Below are positions 41,111 through 49,970 of a stretch of 59,551 nt of DNA, in pieces (positions within the stretch are counted from its first letter, which is position 1; every line of letters begins with the position of its first letter). The stretch is from DATLED01 sp035525495 (GTDB taxonomy: Bacteria > Actinomycetota > Acidimicrobiia > Acidimicrobiales > CADCTF01), in the NCBI GenBank assembly GCA_035525495.1, contig DATLED010000043.1, forward strand, positions 1 through 59,551, written 5' to 3'. Made by a program: the position numbers and the translations under genes. The notes under the pieces were generated by a model. The model did no database searches. It was not told the origin of the DNA and saw only the letters and a list, made by a program, of their open reading frames with translations.

Positions 41111-41747
41111 CGGTCACGAGGTGGTGCGGGTGCAGGTGCCCACCGTCGAGGCTCCGGTGCTCGATCTCGGTGAGGCCGGCCTCGCCCATCCACGTCGCCA
41201 GCTCCTCCGGCGGAACGAAGGTCAGGTCGTGGCCGTCGGTGATCTTCAGCACCTGCACGGAGAGGCGCTCCTGGACCGCCATCCAGCGGAACTTCCACCG
41301 GGGTCTCGTGGCCATCTCCTTGACGGCGAGGACCGCTCGGGGTGCCAGTTGCTGCGCGGCGGTGGTCAGCAGGCCACGTTCGCCCTCGCGGTCGATGAGG
41401 TAGAGGACGTCGACGATGGCGACGGCGTCCCACGGGCCCTCAGGGAAGACGCCTGGATCGTGGGCGCGGAAGGTCAGGTTGCCGAGCCCTTCGGCGGCGC
41501 GCTGGGCGGCGCGGATCTTGTTCCCGTCGACGTCGATGCCGAGGACGCGCCGATCCGCCGACTCGAGGGCGAGGTAGGTGGAGAAGAGCCCGTGTCCGCA
41601 ACCGATCTCGAGGATTCGCCCCGACTTCGGAATCGTCTCGGCAACGGCCTCGAACGGGCAGCTGCGCCAACGGACGCGGGTGTGGAGACGCGTGCCGCGG
41701 GACTCGCCGTCGAAGCGGGCGAGGGTGGCGGCCGCTGTCGGGTTCAA
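41085..41747 (-). CDS. Class I SAM-dependent methyltransferase
   Basis: A 220-residue methyltransferase. RILEIGCGHGLFSTYLALES is motif I, VLGIDVDGNKI binds the SAM ribose, and GPWDAVAIVDVLYLIDREGE is motif IV/post-I. The substrate is unknown. TTG 41747 is the start in a TTGA overlap with the upstream GT2-ChbG stop, so the two are translationally coupled, implying that this enzyme modifies the product of the same pathway. Confidence 0.84.
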   Translation of the reverse strand: MNPTAAATLARFDGESRGTRLHTRVRWRSCPFEAVAETIPKSGRILEIGCGHGLFSTYLALESADRRVLGIDVDGNKIRAAQRAAEGLGNLTFRAHDPGVFPEGPWDAVAIVDVLYLIDREGERGLLTTAAQQLAPRAVLAVKEMATRPRWKFRWMAVQERLSVQVLKITDGHDLTFVPPEELATWMGEAGLTEIEHRSLDGGHLHPHHLVTARKPSAPG

Positions 41748-43426
41748 CGTCGGCGGGCTTCGACGAGGTCGGCGTAGGTCCCGAGCGTGAAGCCGTGGCG
41801 CTCGACGGCCGCGCGTGCGGAGAGCGACGTGAGCGCGTGGAGCTCGTCCTCCCACCGGTAGTTCCAGCGGTACCGGCGGCGATCGGGGTCGTCACCCTCA
41901 CCGGGGTGTGTGGAGAGCTCCACGGCCGCGGCGCCGGATGCGGCGAGCCTCGTCAGGGCGACGTCGATCCGGTCGCCGTCCATGCGTCCGGCCTCGTCGA
42001 CGCCAGCGGCCTGGTCGGGGAACAACAGGCCGCGTGCGCTGGCGCGCTTGGCGAGCTCGTTGGCGAGGAAGTTGACGCCCGCGCCCGGGAATGCCGTGGT
42101 ACTGCGGGGCACGCGGACGGCGGGAATGCCGTACTCGACGGCGAGGTCGAGGACGACGTCGCGGACGAGGGGCCAGAGGTGGAGGTGCTGGTGGGTGTCG
42201 ACGTGGGTGATGTCGATGCCGAGCTGCCGGACGGCCTCGAGCTGGGCGCGGAACTCCTTGGCGAGGTCGTCGGCATCGATGCGCCCTGCGGTGGCGCGGG
42301 CGAGGAACATCCGCCAGCTGCCGGGGAGACGGCCCTGGCGGTCGACGAGCGACGGGACCTCAGCCGCGGTCAGGAGGGGCGGATCCTCGCCGACGGTGGC
42401 GAGGTGGACGCCGACGCCGAGGTCCTCCTCCTCCTCGAGCCACTCCCCGCAGGTGTCGAAACCGGGCGCGAGGACGAGGCAGCTGGTACTGGTGACGATC
42501 CCCCCGCGGTGGGCGCGAAGGATGCCACGACTCACCTGCTCGGTCAGGCCGTAGTCGTCGGCGTTGACAATGAGGAGGCGCCGGCCGATCGGGTCGCCCG
42601 GAGGCGCAGGTGCCGGCGTCCGCTGCCTTCGCGTGGTGCGGGGTTCCGGCGCGGGCGTCGTGGACGGGGCGGCCGGGGTGACGCGCCGTCGGATCCTCGC
42701 GAGCTCCGGGCGCAGCGTCGCCATCTCCTTGAGGATGGTGGCGATGGTCGAGCCGCTGCTGAGGGTGCTGATGCCGCGGGTCCGGGGGAAGTAGTCGACG
42801 CCGAACTGGATGGTGTGGAAACCGTGGCGCTCGGCCCGGATGAGGAGCTCGGCGTCGATGAAGCTGCCGATGGAGTGGAGGTCGCCGATGTCGTCGAGCA
42901 GAGGTCGGCGGATGAGCTTGAAGGCGAAGTTCACGTCGCGGACGCGCAGGCCGAAGGCGACCCGGATGAGGCTGTTGTAGGCGAACGAGTACACGGCACG
43001 GCGCGGGCCTTCGGCGGTGCGGTCGTGGCGGTACGCGCTGACGATGTCCGCGCCGTAGATGCGCATGAGCCGGGTGGCTCGGGTGAGGCTCTCGAGGAGG
43101 TCGCACGGGAGGTCGGCGTCCGTGTAGAGGACGAGGTCGCCGGTGGCGTGGGTGAGGCCGGTCTTGATGCTGCCGCCGAGCCCCTGGTTGATCGTGTGGT
43201 GGTGGACGGCGACGTGCGCTGGATCCCCGGCGTGGAGCTCGTCCGCCATCCGCGGCGTGGCGTCCGTGCTGGCGTCATCGACGATGACGATCTCGTGGCC
43301 ATCGATGTCGCCGCTCGCTTCGAGCGCCTTCGTCGCTTCCCGAGCCGCGTCGACGGCGAGATGGATCGAGGACTCCTCGTTCCACATCGGGAACACGATG
43401 CTGAGCTTGGTGGCGACGCGTCCCAT
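41744..43426 (-). CDS. GT2 glycosyltransferase fused to a YdjC/ChbG-type deacetylase
   Basis: A 560-residue fusion. Residues 1-~245 are a family 2 glycosyltransferase: LSIVFPMWNEESS, IVIVDDASTDATPR (Asp50-51), YTDADLPCDL (DAD 103-105) and VRDVNFAFKLIRR, close to polyprenol-phosphate sugar synthases. After a Pro-rich linker (250-280), residues ~283-560 form a ChbG/YdjC carbohydrate deacetylase: VNADDYGLTEQVSRGI (ADDYG 289-293), THVDTHQHLHLWPL (His pair 412, 414) and VELSTHPGEG. It may glycosylate and deacetylate a lipid-linked sugar. ATG 43426 is the start nearest the GT2 signature. Confidence 0.85.
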   Translation of the reverse strand: MGRVATKLSIVFPMWNEESSIHLAVDAAREATKALEASGDIDGHEIVIVDDASTDATPRMADELHAGDPAHVAVHHHTINQGLGGSIKTGLTHATGDLVLYTDADLPCDLLESLTRATRLMRIYGADIVSAYRHDRTAEGPRRAVYSFAYNSLIRVAFGLRVRDVNFAFKLIRRPLLDDIGDLHSIGSFIDAELLIRAERHGFHTIQFGVDYFPRTRGISTLSSGSTIATILKEMATLRPELARIRRRVTPAAPSTTPAPEPRTTRRQRTPAPAPPGDPIGRRLLIVNADDYGLTEQVSRGILRAHRGGIVTSTSCLVLAPGFDTCGEWLEEEEDLGVGVHLATVGEDPPLLTAAEVPSLVDRQGRLPGSWRMFLARATAGRIDADDLAKEFRAQLEAVRQLGIDITHVDTHQHLHLWPLVRDVVLDLAVEYGIPAVRVPRSTTAFPGAGVNFLANELAKRASARGLLFPDQAAGVDEAGRMDGDRIDVALTRLAASGAAAVELSTHPGEGDDPDRRRYRWNYRWEDELHALTSLSARAAVERHGFTLGTYADLVEARRR

Positions 43427-43641
43427 TTGCGTCGTCAATCTTCCCGCATCCCGACCTTCGTGGGGGAACTCGTTCCACGCCGCCGAACCGCGACGACGGA
43501 ACCATGGCTGCGCCAGACGTTCTCGCGCGTGCGTTCGGCGATGGGCGAAGGAGGTCCCACAGCGCGCAGATCCGGCGCTTCTCGGCCTCCGTGGTGGTGA
43601 CCGCCGGCCGCCGCGGGACTCGGCCCGATTGCGACGCCCGT

Positions 43642-43647
43642 TATGAT
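43642..43647 (+). promoter_or_regulatory. Consensus -10 box of a leaderless short gene (start 43654)
   Basis: TATGAT, a near-perfect -10, ends six bases before GTG 43654 in the 228-base gap upstream of the LuxR-type regulator. Confidence 0.6.
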
Positions 43648-43653
43648 CGAGAC

Positions 43654-43791
43654 GTGCGGATGGAGCTGCGTGACCCGGCGATCGCTGGGACGTTCGCAGG
43701 GCCGAAGTCGGCTTCGCGAGCGCCGCGACCCGAGGACGTTCCCTCCCTTCTTGGACAGCCCGAGAAGGTCGCCGCCGAGCTCGACCTGTAG
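43654..43791 (+). CDS. Leaderless 45-residue protein
   Basis: A 45-codon ORF starting at GTG that ends 14 bases before the regulator gene. The product is MRMELRDPAIAGTFAGPKSA, then SRAPRPEDVPSLLGQPEKVA and AELDL. No family is recognised and it is too short for firm domain calls. Its -10 is the best of the leaderless set, and the tight spacing to the next gene suggests one transcript, so it could be a regulatory leader peptide or a small partner of the regulator. Confidence 0.5.
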   Translation: MRMELRDPAIAGTFAGPKSASRAPRPEDVPSLLGQPEKVAAELDL

Positions 43792-43805
43792 GCAGAGGAG
43801 CGGCC

Positions 43806-46487
43806 GTGCCGGCACCGGCGGCTCCGATCCTGCCACTGCACCTGACCAGCTTCGTCGGCCGCGAACGAGAGTTGGCAGGTGTGGACGCGCTGGTCGCGTC
43901 ACACCGTCTCGTGACGCTCACGGGCTCCGGCGGATGCGGCAAGACCCGGCTCGCGCTGCAGATCGCAGCTCGACACCGCAACGTCTGCTTCGTCGATCTC
44001 GCCCCCGTGGAGAGCGAGGCCGAAGTGGCGTCGACGGTGGCCGCCAGCCTCGGGGCCAAGACCCCGCGCGGACAGGCCCCGATGGCGACCGTCACTGCGT
44101 CGATCGGCGACGCTCCCCTGGTCCTGGTTCTCGACAACTGCGAGCATCTGGTCGAAGGCGTCGCCCAGCTGACGGGCGTCCTGCTGGGCGCATGCTCCGG
44201 GGTCACGGTCCTCGCCACGAGTCGCGAGCGCCTGGTCGTGCCCGGGGAGGTGACCGTGCGAGTGCCGAGCCTCTCCATGCCCGAGGCGGTCACGCTCTTC
44301 ATCGACCGCTCCCGCGACGCGTCGGCCGACTTCGAAGCCGCGGGCGCCGAGCTCGAGGCCATCGCGGAGATCTGCACACAGCTCGACGGCATCCCCCTGG
44401 CCATCGAGCTCGCAGCCGCCCGCACGTCGACGTTGACGGTCCGGCAGATCGCCTCCGGTCTCGGCGACTCCCTTCGGCTCCTGACGCGTGGACCCCGGAC
44501 GACGCTGCCGCGCCACAAGACACTTCGGGCGTCCGTGGAGTGGAGCAGCGAGCTCTTGGTCGAGGACGAGCGGATCGCCTTCAGACGCCTCGCCGTCTTC
44601 GCCGGAGGTTTCATGCTCGACGCCGCCGAGGCCGTCCTCGGCGTCGATCCGCTGCCGGTCGCCAACGTGCTCGACCTCGTCACCTCGCTCGTCGAGAAGT
44701 CGCTCGTGACGGTCGACCGATCTGGCCCTGAGGCTCGGTACCGCCTGCTCGAGACCATCCGGCAGTACGCGGACGAGCAGCTGAAGGGCGCAGGCGGCGA
44801 TGAGGTCGCGTCGACGACGACGCGACACCGGGCCCATCAGCGCGAACTTCTTCGCCGCGCCGCCGAGGAAGCACAATCCCCCGAACAGGCCGTGTGGCAG
44901 GGCCGCGTCGAGCTCGAGCTCGACAACATCCGCGCCGCCCTCCACGCCGCGCAGCGCGACGGCGACGGCGAAGGGCTCATCGACCTCGTGTGCGCCATGG
45001 GCACCACGTGGACGCTGCAGGGGCAGTACGCCGAGCAGCGCTCCTGGCTCGAGGCGGCACTCGCACTGGCGCCGGAGGAGTCGAAACGCCGCGCAGAGGC
45101 GTTGTACCAGCTCGGGAACGCGCTGTTCGCGAGTGACGTGCCTCGCGCCGTCGAGCTCATGGGCTCCGCCATCGACCTCCATCGCCTTCAGGGAGACGAG
45201 AACGGCGAGTTCTGGACGATGATCGAGCTCGCCGGCGGCGTCGCCATGCTGCACGGCTTCGACGCCGCGGTGTCGCGGTATGACGAGGCGGAGTCACTCG
45301 CCGAGCGGCTCGCCGACCTCGGCGCCATCCGCTACGCGCAGTTCCATCGGGCCAACGCCCTCATCTGGTCGGGGCGCCTCGCGGAGGGCCGGCGCCAGTG
45401 CGAAGCCTTGTTGGGTCGGGCACCGTCACCGATCGAGCACCACGTCCGGTGGCTGACGTCCCTGTTCGGCGCAGCCCTCGCCAACCAGGGCCACATGGAC
45501 GAAGCCGTGCGGGTCCTCGAGGACCTCGTGTCGCGAACCCCCCGGCAGGACGCGGCCACGCGATCCATCGCGCCGGCCGCACTCGGCCACGCCCTCGGAT
45601 TCGCCGGTCGTCTGGAGGAGGCGTCGGCGGTGCTCGACGGGCTCCCGGCCTTCGCCCACGAACTCGGCTTTCGCGGTCTCGCCCTGCAGGCCGTGGGCAT
45701 GATCGAGCTCCTGCGCGGCGACGCGGACGCCGCGCGCGTCGCCCTGGAGGAGGCCACCGAGCAGTTCAGCGCCATGTGGTGGCGGTACGTCCCCGCTATC
45801 ACGCCGGCGTTGTCCGATGCCTCCATCGCCCTCGGTGACCACGAGCGGGCCAGGACCCTCCTCGACGACGCCATCGAGCTGGGGACGCGGTTCGATGCGC
45901 CGGCTTTCGTGGCCATCGCCCTCGAGCGCCGCGCCGAGCTGGCCTGGGTCGAGGGTCACGTCGATCGAGGCTTGGAGCTGGTGCGGTCCGCGCTGTCCAT
46001 GCTCGTCGCCGAAGACGTCGTCGGCGGGGTGGTCGACGGGCTCGAGCTCTGCGCCGTCATGGCCGTGGCCGGTGGACGAGCTTCCGACGCCGGCGTCTTC
46101 TGGCATGCCGCTCAGAGGACGCGTCGCCGGTCGGGCTATCGCGCCCGGATGCCGCACCGCTCGGCGTGGATCGAGCCGGCCGTCTCTGCCCTCCCGGTCG
46201 GGCCGACCGACGCCCCGGTCGCAGTCGATGATGCCATCGCGCTGTTGCAGCGCGGCCGAGGGCCACGGCCACGGTCGAAGACGGGCTGGAACGCCCTCAG
46301 CGTGGCCGAGCGTCGGGTCGTTTCGCTCGTCGCCCAGGGCCTGACAAACGTGCAGATCGGCGAGCGGCTGTTCATCTCCCGGCACACCGTCGACAGCCAC
46401 CTGCGGCACGTGTTCGCCAAGGTCGGCGTCAGTAGCCGGGCTGAGCTGGCGGCGCAGGCAGCCCAGGCGAATGGCGCAGACGCGTGA
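43806..46487 (+). CDS. Large LuxR-type ATPase regulator
   Basis: An 893-residue regulator. Residues ~12-330 are an AAA/NB-ARC-type ATPase (FVGRERELAGVDALVA; Walker A LTGSGGCGKTRLAL, Lys46; Walker B LVLVLDNCEHLVEG). Residues ~350-770 are helical TPR-like repeats (RAEALYQLGNALFASDVPRA, GHALGFAGRLEEASAVLDGL). Residues ~828-885 are a LuxR helix-turn-helix (LSVAERRVVSLVAQGLTNVQ, IGERLFISRHTVDSHLRHVF). It belongs to the ATPase-TPR-LuxR regulators. The neighbouring oxidoreductase 34 bases downstream is a probable target. Confidence 0.88.
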   Translation: MPAPAAPILPLHLTSFVGRERELAGVDALVASHRLVTLTGSGGCGKTRLALQIAARHRNVCFVDLAPVESEAEVASTVAASLGAKTPRGQAPMATVTASIGDAPLVLVLDNCEHLVEGVAQLTGVLLGACSGVTVLATSRERLVVPGEVTVRVPSLSMPEAVTLFIDRSRDASADFEAAGAELEAIAEICTQLDGIPLAIELAAARTSTLTVRQIASGLGDSLRLLTRGPRTTLPRHKTLRASVEWSSELLVEDERIAFRRLAVFAGGFMLDAAEAVLGVDPLPVANVLDLVTSLVEKSLVTVDRSGPEARYRLLETIRQYADEQLKGAGGDEVASTTTRHRAHQRELLRRAAEEAQSPEQAVWQGRVELELDNIRAALHAAQRDGDGEGLIDLVCAMGTTWTLQGQYAEQRSWLEAALALAPEESKRRAEALYQLGNALFASDVPRAVELMGSAIDLHRLQGDENGEFWTMIELAGGVAMLHGFDAAVSRYDEAESLAERLADLGAIRYAQFHRANALIWSGRLAEGRRQCEALLGRAPSPIEHHVRWLTSLFGAALANQGHMDEAVRVLEDLVSRTPRQDAATRSIAPAALGHALGFAGRLEEASAVLDGLPAFAHELGFRGLALQAVGMIELLRGDADAARVALEEATEQFSAMWWRYVPAITPALSDASIALGDHERARTLLDDAIELGTRFDAPAFVAIALERRAELAWVEGHVDRGLELVRSALSMLVAEDVVGGVVDGLELCAVMAVAGGRASDAGVFWHAAQRTRRRSGYRARMPHRSAWIEPAVSALPVGPTDAPVAVDDAIALLQRGRGPRPRSKTGWNALSVAERRVVSLVAQGLTNVQIGERLFISRHTVDSHLRHVFAKVGVSSRAELAAQAAQANGADA

Positions 46488-46521
46488 TGCAACCAGGGGC
46501 GCCTTCCCGCACGCTGAGGGT

Positions 46522-47907
46522 ATGACCAAGCGCACCGAGATCGACGACACCATCGTGCAGAAACTGGCCACCGGCTTCTCCGGCGACCTGCTCCAAGACG
46601 GTGACGAGGGCTATGACGACGCCCGCCGCGTCTACAACGGCATGTTCGACCGCCGGCCCGGCCTGATCGCGAGGTGTCTCACGACGGGTGACGTCGCCGC
46701 CGCCGTACAGGTCGCCCGAGAGCACGACCTCCTCGTCGCCGTGCGGGGCGGCGGCCACAGCATCGCCGGCTTCTCCGTCTGCGACGGCGGGCTAATGATC
46801 GACCTCTCGAGGATGAAGTCGATCGACGTCGACCCCGAGGGCCGGACGGCTCGGGCGCAGCCGGGCGTGCTGCTCCAGGAGCTCGACGCCGCCACACAGG
46901 CGTTCGGCCTGGCCACGCCGTTGGGGTTCGTCTCGGTCACCGGGATCGCCGGCCTCACGCTCAACGGCGGGATCGGGTTCCTGTCGCGCAAGCACGGATT
47001 GTCCTGCGACAACCTGATCGGCGCTGAGGTCGTGTTGGCCAACGGCGAGGTCGTGCATGCGAGCGACTCCGAGGACGTCGATCTGCTGTGGGGCCTCCGT
47101 GGCGGCGGCGGCAATTTCGGCATCGTGACCAGCTTCGAGTACCGGCTCCACGAGGTGAGCGAGATCTACGGCGACATGCAGTTCTTCACCGCCGACCGCT
47201 TCGCCGATGTCCTCCGCCACTACGCCCGGGTGTCGCCCGGGCTTCCCGACGAGGCGCTGTTGTTCGCCGGCACGCTGACCGTTCCCGAGAACGAGATGTT
47301 CCCGCCCGAGCTCCACGGCGTGTTCTGCGTGCTGCTTTTGGGCGGATACGTCGGCTCCGAAGCTGATGGGCAGCGCGTCTTCCAGCCGCTGCACGACGGA
47401 CCGGAGCCGGATTTCGCGATGGCGATGAGCATGCCGTACCAGATGGCGCAGATGATGCAGGACGAGGACATGCCCGACGGCCGCCAGAACTACTGGAAGT
47501 CAGGCAACCTCGACGAGCTCGGCGAGGACGCCATCCAAACGATCGTCGAGCACGCCCTCACGGCGACATCGCCGCATACCTCGACCGGGATCATGACCGT
47601 CGGTGGCGCCATAGCGAGAGTCGCGGAGACGGCCACTGCCTACAGCGGGCGACAGGCGGCCTACAACGTGTCGATCGACAACATCTGGGAGGACCCGTCC
47701 GAGAACGAGGCCCAGATCGCCTGGACCCGCACGTTCTTCGACGCCCTTCGTCCCCACCTCGGCGCGGGCGCGTACCTGAACTTCAACTCCGAGGTCGCAC
47801 CCGACGACGTGGCCGAGCTCTACGGGCCGAACTACCTCCGGTTGCGCGAGCTCAAGCACCGTTACGACCCGACGAACCTGTTCAGCCTCAACCAGAACAT
47901 CCGCTAG
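46522..47907 (+). CDS. BBE-type FAD-dependent oxidoreductase
   Basis: A 461-residue FAD-linked oxidase. The FAD-binding domain has VAVRGGGHSIAGFSVCDGGL, whose His is the usual covalent FAD site, and GIGFLSRKHGLSCDNLIGAE. The C terminus YGPNYLRLRELKHRYDPTNL is the berberine-bridge-enzyme (BBE) signature. The substrate is unknown; relatives oxidise sugars or secondary metabolites. ATG 46522 (MTKRTEIDDT) is preferred because a GTG 17 codons upstream overlaps the preceding gene. A 12-bp hairpin follows the stop. Confidence 0.88.
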   Translation: MTKRTEIDDTIVQKLATGFSGDLLQDGDEGYDDARRVYNGMFDRRPGLIARCLTTGDVAAAVQVAREHDLLVAVRGGGHSIAGFSVCDGGLMIDLSRMKSIDVDPEGRTARAQPGVLLQELDAATQAFGLATPLGFVSVTGIAGLTLNGGIGFLSRKHGLSCDNLIGAEVVLANGEVVHASDSEDVDLLWGLRGGGGNFGIVTSFEYRLHEVSEIYGDMQFFTADRFADVLRHYARVSPGLPDEALLFAGTLTVPENEMFPPELHGVFCVLLLGGYVGSEADGQRVFQPLHDGPEPDFAMAMSMPYQMAQMMQDEDMPDGRQNYWKSGNLDELGEDAIQTIVEHALTATSPHTSTGIMTVGGAIARVAETATAYSGRQAAYNVSIDNIWEDPSENEAQIAWTRTFFDALRPHLGAGAYLNFNSEVAPDDVAELYGPNYLRLRELKHRYDPTNLFSLNQNIR

Positions 47908-47931
47908 CAGGGTGCTGAGCGGGTCGCTGCT

Positions 47932-47980
47932 GTTCTGGGCGGGCTGAGCGACCGGTGCGGTGGTTGATCCCGCCCAGAAC
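47932..47980. repeat. 12-bp inverted repeat with 25-base loop
   Basis: GTTCTGGGCGGG (47932-47943) pairs perfectly with CCCGCCCAGAAC (47969-47980). It sits between the oxidoreductase stop and the end of the transposase remnant. It may be a terminator, or the inverted repeats left by a small mobile element. Confidence 0.55.
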
Positions 47981-47990
47981 AAGGCCGCGC

Positions 47991-48206
47991 TGCGGTCATG
48001 GCCATCAGGATCGTGGCTTTGAGAAGCTGTTCGGGCGGGATACTCGGCCGTCCGACACGCGAGTACATGGCGTCGAACTCGCCGTCGAGCTCGCCGAGGA
48101 CCTCGTCGACGATGCGGCGAATCCTCCGGATCGGGTGCTCCGACGGAATGAGATCCCGGTACTCAACGACGTGGGCATCGCCATTTGCTGTTCCGACCTG
48201 CCGCAT
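47991..48206 (-). pseudogene. Remnant of an IS1182/IS5-like transposase
   Basis: The minus-strand reading frame holds about 70 residues of a transposase N terminus: VVEYRDLIPSEHPIRRIRRI, VDEVLGELDGEFDAMYSRVG and RPSIPPEQLLKATILMAM. After MAM the similarity ends abruptly, where an intact enzyme continues into the DDE catalytic domain. The fragment lies about 130 bases from the 3' end of tRNA-Pro, in the same direction. No terminal inverted repeats or direct repeats were found, so it is a decayed, 3'-truncated copy. Confidence 0.72.
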
Positions 48207-48339
48207 GCACGCGGTCGAGCGCGCGCCGCGACCGATCGCGAGCACCTCTGTCTCGCTTGTGACCATTCTGTGACCGCAACGCAGAGGGCCGCCCCTTCGG
48301 GAGCGCCTTCGCAAGCGTGTGACCTGCTGGTTTGGCTGG

Positions 48340-48414
48340 TCGGGCTGAGAGGATTTGAACCTCCGACCTCTTGACCCCCAGTCAAGCGCGCTAACCAAAC
48401 TGCGCCACAGCCCG
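48340..48414 (-). tRNA. tRNA-Pro (anticodon GGG)
   Basis: A full cloverleaf is read on the minus strand. Acceptor CGGGCTG/CAGCCCG, D stem GCGC/GCGC, anticodon stem CTTGA/TCAAG with loop CTGGGGG (anticodon GGG), variable loop AGGTC and T arm GGAGG-TTCAAAT-CCTCT (one G-T pair). The discriminator base is A. The CCA end is not encoded. It is the only tRNA seen in the window and lies next to a transposase remnant. Confidence 0.93.
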
Positions 48415-48485
48415 GAACTGCAGCCCAGAGCGTAGCCGAGCGGGTGCGGCGCGCCGGCGTGGGCAAGTGCGACCCAGGGCTCGTC

Positions 48486-49922
48486 TCAGCGGGATTGTCG
48501 CCGCCCTGCGAGGGTTCGCAGTGCCTCGTCGAGGGTCGCGACCTCGACGACCCGCACGCCGCCACGGGACCGCTCGACGGACGAACCGACGGGCACCAGG
48601 AAGATCGCGGCACCCGACCGGCTCGCGACCTCCCGCTTGACCTCGACGAAGCCGACCGGACGGACGGCGCCTGAGTCCTCGAGGGCCCCCGTGGCCGCGA
48701 CGACCTCACCCCTTCGCACGTCGACCTGGCGTGTCATGTCGGCGAGGACGAGCGCGTAGACGAGGCCCGCCGAAGGACCCGAGAGGTGGCGATCGCGCAA
48801 ACGCACCCGCACCATCGACGGATCCAGTCCCGCGCGCCTGGCGACGACGGCCACCGCCGTCCGCTCGCTCCGCTGGTAGGCCTCGCGCCCGGCTCGGCGG
48901 TCCTCCGATGCCGCCGCGCCCTGCGCCATCCGCATCGTCGGCTCCCCCCGCAGGCGAGCGAGCCCGAGCCCCACGAGGTTCGGCTCCTCCAACCGCACCG
49001 TGGTCGCGACGTACCGTCCCGCCGGCGGACCGACGCCGACCACGGCGGCATCGACGGATACGTCGCCGGTCACGTCGATCGGGTCCCCGGGCCGCGCCAC
49101 GAGCACCGGCGGGTGGAAGGCCACGGCAAACCAGGCCGACACGAACACCATGGCACCGGTGACCGCCGCCAGGACCCGCCCGTCGAGGCGCGACGCGACA
49201 ACCGTCCGACCCCCGACGGCCACGTTCGCAGCTCCGTTCAGGGCCGCCGCGAAGGGCGACGGGGAGGACGACACCCGCCGGGTCGGCACCGCCCGCAACG
49301 ACGGAGGAAGCTCCTCCACCCGGGCCGCCGCCCTCAGCTCGTGGGCCGAGCGTCGCGGCACCGACTTCCAGTCCGCCGTTCCCGCCAACCGCAGCTCCCG
49401 CACCTTCGCCACGAAGGCCGAATCGTCGACCACCTCGTCGCCGAACAGCCCGATCTGCAAGGAGCGCATCGTCGCCGACAGGTCGAGCAGGGACCTCCGA
49501 CCGAGGATGAAGACCGTCGCACCGTCCGACGTCACCGTCGCCGTCACCGGCTGGGGCCCGAACCCGAGGATGGCGACGTCGCCGAAATGGGAGCCCGCGG
49601 CCAACGTGGCCACCGTCCGCCCCCGCTGCGACAGACGCACCGCCCCGCTGGTGACCACGAAGAACCAGTAGCCGATCCGTCCCTCGTGACAGAGGACGGT
49701 CCGCCGTTCCACGAAGCACTCGTCGCCAGCGGTGGCCAGTCGTCGGATCTCGGCACGACTGCACCGCGCGAAGACCGGCTGCTTCGACAGGCGCTCGTGG
49801 CGCTCGTCCCACCGTGCCGCATCGAGCATCCGGTCGACCCACGACCGACGCCGCAGCCCCCCGCCGCCTGGCCGCTGCGGCTCCCTGCGCGAGTTCACCT
49901 GATCCGGCACCTGCACCTGCAT
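48486..49922 (-). CDS. Cyclic-nucleotide-binding domain fused to a Lon-like S16 peptidase
   Basis: A 478-residue fusion. Residues ~45-165 are a cNMP-binding domain (FFVVTSGAVRLSQRGRTVAT, FGDVAILGFGPQPVTATV). Residues ~249-270 are one membrane helix (VLAAVTGAMVFVSAWFAVAF). Residues ~275-470 are a Lon-type peptidase domain with nucleophile Ser384 in HLSGPSAGLVYALVLAD and Lys429 in RPVGFVEVKREVASRSG, the catalytic dyad. The C-terminal part resembles actinobacterial YlbL-like proteases but the PDZ domain is missing. The arrangement suggests a membrane-anchored protease controlled by a nucleotide or a CRP-like effector. The ATG start is 49922. Confidence 0.8.
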   Translation of the reverse strand: MQVQVPDQVNSRREPQRPGGGGLRRRSWVDRMLDAARWDERHERLSKQPVFARCSRAEIRRLATAGDECFVERRTVLCHEGRIGYWFFVVTSGAVRLSQRGRTVATLAAGSHFGDVAILGFGPQPVTATVTSDGATVFILGRRSLLDLSATMRSLQIGLFGDEVVDDSAFVAKVRELRLAGTADWKSVPRRSAHELRAAARVEELPPSLRAVPTRRVSSSPSPFAAALNGAANVAVGGRTVVASRLDGRVLAAVTGAMVFVSAWFAVAFHPPVLVARPGDPIDVTGDVSVDAAVVGVGPPAGRYVATTVRLEEPNLVGLGLARLRGEPTMRMAQGAAASEDRRAGREAYQRSERTAVAVVARRAGLDPSMVRVRLRDRHLSGPSAGLVYALVLADMTRQVDVRRGEVVAATGALEDSGAVRPVGFVEVKREVASRSGAAIFLVPVGSSVERSRGGVRVVEVATLDEALRTLAGRRQSR

Positions 49923-49970
49923 CGGCCACCCCCCGGAGGTCAGCCGCTCACGTCATGTGCCACCAGTGTG

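Noticed and set aside
43427..44758. Extension of the GT2-ChbG frame to 1004 codons
   Set aside because: The extra ~440 residues lie opposite the LuxR-type regulator and are Ser/Arg-rich without a domain; the GT2 domain starts at MGRVATKLSI.
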